A stretch of 11,690 bases of DNA from a bacterium (GTDB lineage Bacteria > JACRDZ01 > JAJRWM01), in the NCBI GenBank assembly GCA_024276815.1, contig JAJRWM010000240.1:1-11690 (forward strand), read 5' to 3'. Below are positions 6,759 to 11,690 of this stretch, piece by piece (positions within the stretch are counted from its first letter, which is position 1; each line of letters begins with the position of its first letter). The translations under genes were made by a program, and so were the position numbers. The notes beneath the pieces were generated by a model. The model searched no databases, had not been told where the DNA came from, and saw only the letters and a program-made list of their open reading frames with translations.

Positions 6759-7538
6759 TTGAGCTACTTGAAGTGTTGTTTGTTAGCCAGTGGCAGTTCA
6801 GGTAACTGTCTCTATCTGGAAACCACCCACACCCGTATTTTAATTGACGCCGGTTTAAGCGGCAAAGAAATAAAAAACAGGTTGGCGGCGATTGACGTCA
6901 ACCCTCTGGATCTGCAGGCGATTGTTGTTACTCATGAACATCAGGATCACGTCCGGGGCGCCGGGGTTTTGTCCCGGCAACTGGGTTTGCCAATCTACAT
7001 ATCAGCCGCTACTCAGAAGGCAGTGAAAATAGGCAAGCTGGCCCGTATCCGGAATTTCGAGCCGGGCGAGGGTTTCGCGATTAATGATTTTTATTTTCAA
7101 CCTTTCAGTATTCCCCACGACGCAGTTGATCCGGTTGGTTTCGTTATTCAGAACAACAAGTATAAAATTGGTCTGGCTACTGACATGGGGCAGGTCACCC
7201 GGCTGGTTGCCCAGAGGCTCCTGGGGGTTCATTTGCTTGTTTTGGAAACCAATCACGACGAACAACTGCTTAATGATGGTGATTATCCCTGGTCGCTCAA
7301 GCAGCGGATCCGTTCCTCCAAAGGGCATCTTTCCAACCGGCAGGCGGCGGCGGCCTTGAAAAACTGGCTGGGCTACAATCTGCGGCAGGTCTTTTTGGCG
7401 CATCTGAGCGAGGCAAATAATCGTCCCGATCTTGCCTACCAAACGATTAGTAAAGCTCTGAAAGAAGATGACAACAAAGATTTAAACGTGAGCTTGACAC
7501 AGCCAGATCAAGTAAGTAAAGTAGTTTTATGGAAATAA
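6759..7538 (+). CDS. walJ: WalJ/YycJ-type metallo-beta-lactamase-fold hydrolase
   Basis: Metallo-beta-lactamase-fold protein of 259 residues, closest by pattern to the YycJ/WalJ group, thought to be a DNA exonuclease-like enzyme linked to replication and cell-wall control. It shows LASGSSGNC (9-17), ILIDAG (27-32), the metal motif THEHQDHV (58-65; H59, H61, D63, H64), IPHDA (118-122), LATDMGQV (139-146; D142), ETNHD (163-167), the KGHLSN motif (188-193; H190) and LAHLSEANN (213-221; H215), as in the family. It starts with TTG. As in many Firmicutes, an HtrA protease follows immediately, but the upstream two-component pair is LytS/LytTR rather than WalK/WalR. The gene symbol is by analogy; function in this organism is inferred. 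Confidence 0.85.
   Translation: MSYLKCCLLASGSSGNCLYLETTHTRILIDAGLSGKEIKNRLAAIDVNPLDLQAIVVTHEHQDHVRGAGVLSRQLGLPIYISAATQKAVKIGKLARIRNFEPGEGFAINDFYFQPFSIPHDAVDPVGFVIQNNKYKIGLATDMGQVTRLVAQRLLGVHLLVLETNHDEQLLNDGDYPWSLKQRIRSSKGHLSNRQAAAALKNWLGYNLRQVFLAHLSEANNRPDLAYQTISKALKEDDNKDLNVSLTQPDQVSKVVLWK
7494..7522 (+). promoter_or_regulatory. Candidate sigma-70 promoter for htrA
   Basis: TTGACA at 7494-7499 is a perfect -35 consensus. At 17-base spacing lies TAAAGT (7517-7522), matching four of six positions of TATAAT. Transcription would begin near 7529, about 30 bases before the htrA ATG. It overlaps the end of the hydrolase gene, so it may be chance, but spacing and position are right. Confidence 0.35.
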
Positions 7539-7559
7539 TGGAAAAAGGGAGGGCGTGAT

Positions 7560-9116
7560 ATGCCAAATTATTACTCAAAAAACTCGCTGAAAAACAAACT
7601 TTTTCTGGTAATTATAGCAGTGACCTTGTTCAGTCTCTGGAACAAGTGGCAAGAGCCTGAACCGGTTATCGCTACCGGGATTGAAAGAGCCGGCGACCGG
7701 GTGATTTCCTCAGGGGGAGAGAATGTCACGTTAGTTGTCGGGTCCGGCCAGCCAACTTCCATTTATACCGACAACAGTCCGATAATTAAAGCCGCCCGAA
7801 AAGTCGGCAAGACTGTTGTCACCATAAGAACGACTTATAACATGACTGTCAGCAATCCTTTTGGCCGCGATGAGCTTTTTGAAAACTTCTATCGGGATTT
7901 TTTCGGCGGCGTTCCTCAGCCGCGGGAAGAGCGGCGAAGCGCTCTTGGTTCAGGCGTAATAATCTCCCCGGACGGGTCTATTCTGACCAATGAGCATGTC
8001 ATTCATAACGCTGATGAAATCCTGGTAAAACTGGCTAACGGCGATGAATATCAGGCGACAGTCACGGCCAAGGACGTGGACAGCGACATCGCTTTGCTGA
8101 AAATTGATGGCAAGGACTTACCCTTCGCTGAGATTGGCGACTCGGATCGGCTTGAAATTGGCGGCTGGGTGATAGCGATTGGCAATCCCTTTGGCTTTGC
8201 CGTTAACGATCCTCATCCGACGGTTACCGTTGGCGTGGTAAGCGCCAAGAACCGCAGTCTGGACGCCGGCAACAACCCCCGGCGTCATTATACCAACCTG
8301 ATCCAGACTGACGCGGCGATCAATCCCGGCAACAGCGGCGGGCCATTGGTCGACCTGGACGGCAAGGTGGTTGGCATTAACTCGGCGATTTATTCAACCA
8401 GCGGCGGCTACCAGGGCATTGGCTTCGCTATCGCTATTAATTCGGCGATGAAGGTCAAGGGCGATTTGCTGGAGTTCGGCCGGGTTATAAAGCCCATGTT
8501 GGGTATAGTGTTGCAGCCAATTGAGACCAAGTGGAAAGAATATTATGACCTGCCGGACAGCAAGGGGGCTTTGGTTGTCAGAGTGATTGACGACAGTCCG
8601 GCCGATCAGGCTGGTATCAAAAAGGGTGATATTATCAAGGCTGTGAACGGAAAAGAAATAATTGACGCCAACGAGTTGGTTCGTTTTATCCAGAGACAAA
8701 AAGTCGGGGATGTGGTAGAATTAACTCTTTTGCGAATGGGTGGGGTGCTCAGGAAGCATAAGACAATAAAAGTAAAAGTAGTTCTCAGGGAAGCCAGGGA
8801 CGTCTACCAGGAAAGCGCCCAAATCGAGAACAGCTTTGGCATTCGGGCGGCTGATATCACTCCTGAACTGGCCGGTCGTTACGGGCTGAACGCTAAGGAG
8901 GGTGTGGTCGTTACGGGAGTAGAGCAGGGGAGCCCCGCGGCCAGGTTGGGTTTGAAGGCCGGCGACGTTATCAGGGAGGTAAACCGAAAGCCGGTAACCA
9001 GGCTGGAAGTTTTTAATAAAATAATATCCGGGTTAAAAAAAGGTGATATGGTAAATTTTGTGATTATCCGCGGCGATACCATGTATCTCTTCCGCTTTGC
9101 ATGGAGTAAAGAATGA
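7560..9116 (+). CDS. htrA: HtrA/DegP-type serine protease with two PDZ domains
   Basis: Trypsin-like serine protease of the HtrA family (S1C), which degrades misfolded proteins outside the cytoplasm. The 518-residue protein has an N-terminal membrane anchor (about 13-28, LFLVIIAVTLFSLW), a linker, and a protease domain at about 72-300 with H146 (LTNEHVI), D176 (DSDIALLKI) and S259 (NPGNSGGPLV). PDZ1 lies at about 312-400 (SPADQAGIKKGDIIKAVNGK) and PDZ2 at about 424-510 (SPAARLGLKAGDVIREVNRK). No clear signal peptidase site follows the hydrophobic segment, so it is probably anchored. A strong ribosome binding site (AAGGGAGGG at 7545-7553) lies 6 bases before the ATG. The stop overlaps the purB start (ATGA). 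Two PDZ domains resemble DegP more than the usual single-PDZ Firmicutes HtrA. Confidence 0.95.
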   Translation: MPNYYSKNSLKNKLFLVIIAVTLFSLWNKWQEPEPVIATGIERAGDRVISSGGENVTLVVGSGQPTSIYTDNSPIIKAARKVGKTVVTIRTTYNMTVSNPFGRDELFENFYRDFFGGVPQPREERRSALGSGVIISPDGSILTNEHVIHNADEILVKLANGDEYQATVTAKDVDSDIALLKIDGKDLPFAEIGDSDRLEIGGWVIAIGNPFGFAVNDPHPTVTVGVVSAKNRSLDAGNNPRRHYTNLIQTDAAINPGNSGGPLVDLDGKVVGINSAIYSTSGGYQGIGFAIAINSAMKVKGDLLEFGRVIKPMLGIVLQPIETKWKEYYDLPDSKGALVVRVIDDSPADQAGIKKGDIIKAVNGKEIIDANELVRFIQRQKVGDVVELTLLRMGGVLRKHKTIKVKVVLREARDVYQESAQIENSFGIRAADITPELAGRYGLNAKEGVVVTGVEQGSPAARLGLKAGDVIREVNRKPVTRLEVFNKIISGLKKGDMVNFVIIRGDTMYLFRFAWSKE

Positions 9117-10408
9117 TTAAGCGTTACAGTAAGCCTGAAATGAAAGAATTATGGAGCGAGCAAACCAAGCTTGATACCTGGCTGGCAGTCGAGATCGCTA
9201 TTTGTGAGGCGTTAAACAAAACGGGTGAAATCCCTGATGACGCTTTGGCCGAGATCAAGCGGCGCGCTGATTTTGAGCTGGAGCGGGTCAAGGAAATAGA
9301 AAAAGAGGTCAAGCATGACGTGATCGCTTTTTTAACCGGTGTCGCGGAAAAAGTCGGACCGGCCTCAAGGTTTATCCATCTCGGCGTCACCTCTTCCGAT
9401 ATTCTTGATACCGCCCTGGCGATTCAGATGCGTAAGGCGGCGGTTCTCATTGAAGATCAGTTGCGTGAGCTTGCGTACGTACTGAAAAAGCGGGCGGTAG
9501 AGTTAAAATACACGGTTATGGTTGGCCGTTCTCATGGTATTCACGCTGAGCCTACAACCTGTGGCTTGAAGATGGCTCTTTGGTATGACGAGACCAACAG
9601 GAACCTGAAACGGTTGCGGTCGGCCAAAGAGATCATCAGTTACGGGCAGATCTCGGGAGCGGTTGGCACTTTCGCCAATATTGCTCCGCTGGTGGAGGAG
9701 TATGTCTGCGGGAAATTTGATTTAAAGCCCGCTCCGGTGTCCACCCAGATCATTCAAAGGGATCGGCACGCTGAATTCCTGACGACTCTGGCCATTATTT
9801 CCAGTTCGCTGGAGAAGTTCGCGACCGAGATCAGGAATCTTCAGCGAACGGATATTCTGGAGGTCGAGGAATATTTTTCTCCCGGGCAAAAGGGGTCCTC
9901 GGCCATGCCGCATAAGCGCAATCCCATTACTTGCGAGCAGATCGCCGGTCTTTCCCGCGTTGTGCGCGGCAACGCAGTCGCCGCACTGGAAAATATCGCT
10001 TTGTGGCATGAGCGGGATATTACTCATTCTTCGGTTGAGCGGGTGATTATTCCTGACAGTACGACCTTGGTGCATTACCAGTTGACCCGCCTGAATGACG
10101 TGATAAAAAACCTGATAATCTATCCTGAGCGCATGATGAGCAATTTGAATAAGACCGGCGGCCTGGTTTTTTCCCAGCAGGTGCTGATGACGCTGGTCAA
10201 AAAAGGTTCCAGCCGGGAAGACGCCTACAAAATGGTGCAGCGCAATGCTCATACCGCCTGGCTGGAAGGTAAGGATTTTCGTGATCTGCTGAAAAACGAT
10301 TCCGATGTGAAAAGATATTTATCAGAGGAAGATATAAACAGTTGTTTTGATTTGGATTATCATTTGAAAAATGTGGATTATATCCTGGGAAAAGCCGGAG
10401 TTTATTGA
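9113..10408 (+). CDS. purB: Adenylosuccinate lyase
   Basis: Cytoplasmic enzyme of the fumarase/aspartase superfamily that removes fumarate twice in purine synthesis: from SAICAR to give AICAR, and from adenylosuccinate to give AMP. At 431 residues it matches the length I recall for B. subtilis PurB. It shows KHDV (67-70; H68), RFIHLGVTSSDI (86-97; H89), GRSHGIHAEP (138-147; general acid/base H141), and the flexible signature loop GSSAMPHKRNP (261-271; catalytic Ser262). The ATG overlaps the htrA stop, with TGGAG at 9102-9106 six bases upstream. purM follows one gene later, so two purine steps are encoded close together. No lesion or missing active-site residue is visible. Confidence 0.97.
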   Translation: MIKRYSKPEMKELWSEQTKLDTWLAVEIAICEALNKTGEIPDDALAEIKRRADFELERVKEIEKEVKHDVIAFLTGVAEKVGPASRFIHLGVTSSDILDTALAIQMRKAAVLIEDQLRELAYVLKKRAVELKYTVMVGRSHGIHAEPTTCGLKMALWYDETNRNLKRLRSAKEIISYGQISGAVGTFANIAPLVEEYVCGKFDLKPAPVSTQIIQRDRHAEFLTTLAIISSSLEKFATEIRNLQRTDILEVEEYFSPGQKGSSAMPHKRNPITCEQIAGLSRVVRGNAVAALENIALWHERDITHSSVERVIIPDSTTLVHYQLTRLNDVIKNLIIYPERMMSNLNKTGGLVFSQQVLMTLVKKGSSREDAYKMVQRNAHTAWLEGKDFRDLLKNDSDVKRYLSEEDINSCFDLDYHLKNVDYILGKAGVY

Positions 10409-11336
10409 TCTTTTGATTGTTTCTAACAAGTTTAACATTTTATTTTTATGTTTCTTGACCGCTTGCCTGGGCACTCAGGCGGTTTGGGCGCAGGATGCGC
10501 CTCCCTCTCTGTCTCAGAAAAAAAAGATCAAGAGGCAGGACGTTTTTAATCTGATGAGGAAAAATGGTAAAGAAAACGCTCCCGTGGTAAAGGTCAAGGA
10601 ACTCAAGATGCGGGATGTAGTTCAGGCAAAGGGTAAGGATCGTGAGAATAAAGCGTCCCCCAAAATGGAAACACCCAAAAAAGCGGAAAATAAAGAAGGG
10701 TCGGGAGAAACAGGGAAACCTGTTCAAGCTGGTAAGGTAAATGAGAAAACCAAGAAAACAGTTACCACCGGTCAACTCAAGAAAATCAAAAGGCGGGAAC
10801 GCGGCGGGGAGATTATCCGTGATATCCGGAAAATAGAGACTACGGAAAAATCTCCTGTTCCTGATGAAAAAATAATTCAGCGGGCGATTGAGGATTTACG
10901 GGATAAAAGTTCCAACAAAAGGCGAGCCGCAGAAAAAAAATTACTTGAATTTGGTCCGGAAGCTTTACCGCAAATGATAAAAGCCTACAAAAGGCTTGAT
11001 TTGGACCTGCATCTGGAGTTAACCAAAATAGCTATTAAAATAGGGCGGCCGGGTGAAGAGTTCTTTTTGGCGGCCTTAGTTGATCCGAACAATTCAATCC
11101 GCTGGAACGCGGCAAAGGTTCTGGGCAATATCGGCGGTGAAAAATCTGTGGAACCTCTGATCAAATCTCTGGGCGATCCGATAGTCCGCCCGACCGCTGT
11201 TGATTCCTTGGGTATGCTTGGCGACAAAAGGGCGATTCCTCCTTTGCGGGAACTTCTGGAATCAGAGGATGAATTTGTGAAAATGCTGGTGAAGAGGGCT
11301 TTGGTGCAGTTGGGCGTAAAAATACAGTTGTTGTAA
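10371..11336 (+). CDS. Exported HEAT-repeat protein with Lys/Glu-rich linker
   Basis: I do not recognise a named family. The frame opens at ATG 10371 inside purB. A TTG at 10413, just after the purB stop, may be the true start: it gives a cleaner signal peptide ([16 protein letters not shown], then TQAVWA before QDAPP; in the long numbering A40/Q41 would be the cut). LTAC at 29-32 also resembles a lipobox, so a lipoprotein is possible. Residues about 45-165 are low-complexity and strongly charged, rich in Lys and Glu, probably disordered. Residues about 167-317 form HEAT-like helical repeats, clearest at [20 protein letters not shown] (245-264) and [20 protein letters not shown] (276-295). 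Such repeats bind proteins; a role outside the cytoplasm is inferred. It sits between purB and purM with no evident purine link. Confidence 0.85.
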   Translation: MWIISWEKPEFIDLLIVSNKFNILFLCFLTACLGTQAVWAQDAPPSLSQKKKIKRQDVFNLMRKNGKENAPVVKVKELKMRDVVQAKGKDRENKASPKMETPKKAENKEGSGETGKPVQAGKVNEKTKKTVTTGQLKKIKRRERGGEIIRDIRKIETTEKSPVPDEKIIQRAIEDLRDKSSNKRRAAEKKLLEFGPEALPQMIKAYKRLDLDLHLELTKIAIKIGRPGEEFFLAALVDPNNSIRWNAAKVLGNIGGEKSVEPLIKSLGDPIVRPTAVDSLGMLGDKRAIPPLRELLESEDEFVKMLVKRALVQLGVKIQLL

Positions 11337-11355
11337 GGGGAGTTTGGTCTGTTTT

Positions 11356-11690
11356 ATGGGAATTACCTACAAAGATAGCGGTGTTGACATCGAAGCCGGG
11401 TCCGACTTGGTGGCCAGAATAAAAAAGAGAGTGTCGCAGACTTTTTCGCCTCATGTGCTGACTGATATTGGCGGTTTCGGCGGGCTTTTTCAGTTGCCGG
11501 GCGGGTATCAGGAACCGGTGCTGGTCAGTGGTTGCGACGGTGTGGGCACGAAGCTCAAGCTGGCCTTCGCGGCGAATCGCCATAACACGATAGGCATTGA
11601 TCTGGTCGCTATGAGCGTTAACGATATCCTGACCAGCGGCGCCCGGCCCTTGTTTTTTCTTGATTATCTGGCCTGCGGCGATTTGTCTTC
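11356..11690 (+). CDS. purM: Phosphoribosylformylglycinamidine cyclo-ligase (AIR synthetase), N-terminal part
   Basis: Partial gene that runs off the window; 111 codons plus two bases are visible. PurM closes formylglycinamidine ribonucleotide to aminoimidazole ribonucleotide with ATP, the fifth step of purine synthesis. The N-terminus [15 protein letters not shown] is family-typical and fixes the ATG at 11356. It is followed by the GGFGGLF segment (39-45), [13 protein letters not shown] (58-70), [14 protein letters not shown] (79-92) and [15 protein letters not shown] (94-108), all in family order. AGGGGAG at 11336-11342 lies 13 bases upstream, a rather long spacing; an in-frame TTG at 11344 is too close to it to be better. 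It follows the HEAT gene by 19 bases and continues the + strand gene run. Confidence 0.95.
   Translation, partial: MGITYKDSGVDIEAGSDLVARIKKRVSQTFSPHVLTDIGGFGGLFQLPGGYQEPVLVSGCDGVGTKLKLAFAANRHNTIGIDLVAMSVNDILTSGARPLFFLDYLACGDLS

Noticed and set aside
9722-10252. 176-codon open frame on the minus strand opposite purB
   Set aside because: Lies wholly within the conserved purB active-site region; no family motif, and it is best explained as a shadow.

Overview
The window is a dense, single-strand stretch of bacterial chromosome. Every gene supported here lies on the + strand, most gaps are under about 40 bases, and several neighbours overlap (cdsA/dxr, dxr/rseP, lytS/lytR-type, htrA/purB), so much of it probably reads as one operon or a few nested ones. 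No RNA gene, CRISPR array, insertion sequence, attachment site or origin was seen, and no gene-free stretch exceeds about 35 bases. G+C is roughly half. The gene types are bacterial. The walJ-htrA adjacency recalls Firmicutes, while the uppS-cdsA-dxr-rseP block is widespread, so no phylum can be named from the sequence alone; an uncultured lineage is possible.

Layout. (1) 1-3354, isoprenoid and envelope block: the 3' end of uppS, then cdsA, dxr and rseP. dxr carries one in-frame TAG at 1878-1880 in an otherwise intact gene. (2) 3367-6727, sensing block: a 119-residue unrecognised protein that looks like a degenerate CBS pair, a canonical CBS-pair protein, a LytS-type membrane histidine kinase and its LytTR response regulator. 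(3) 6759-9116, a WalJ/YycJ-type metallo-beta-lactamase-fold hydrolase and a membrane-anchored HtrA/DegP-type protease with two PDZ domains. (4) 9113-11690, purine block: purB, an exported HEAT-repeat protein with a long Lys/Glu-rich linker, and the 5' part of purM, which runs off the window.

How the genes fit together. UppS, DXR and CdsA supply the polyprenyl carrier and phospholipid precursors of the envelope. RseP and HtrA are envelope proteolysis enzymes. The CBS proteins and the LytS/LytTR pair lie between them, so an envelope-state or energy-state sensing role is a reasonable inference, but no target is shown by the sequence. PurB and PurM are housekeeping purine enzymes.

The strongest anomaly is the amber codon in dxr, at a position usually filled by Ser in the DGSVLAQLG motif. 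It could be an assembly error, a recent nonsense mutation or readthrough. I found no convincing evidence of a wholly new system; the most open-ended items are the degenerate CBS-like protein with its CBS partner beside LytS/LytTR, and the HEAT protein.
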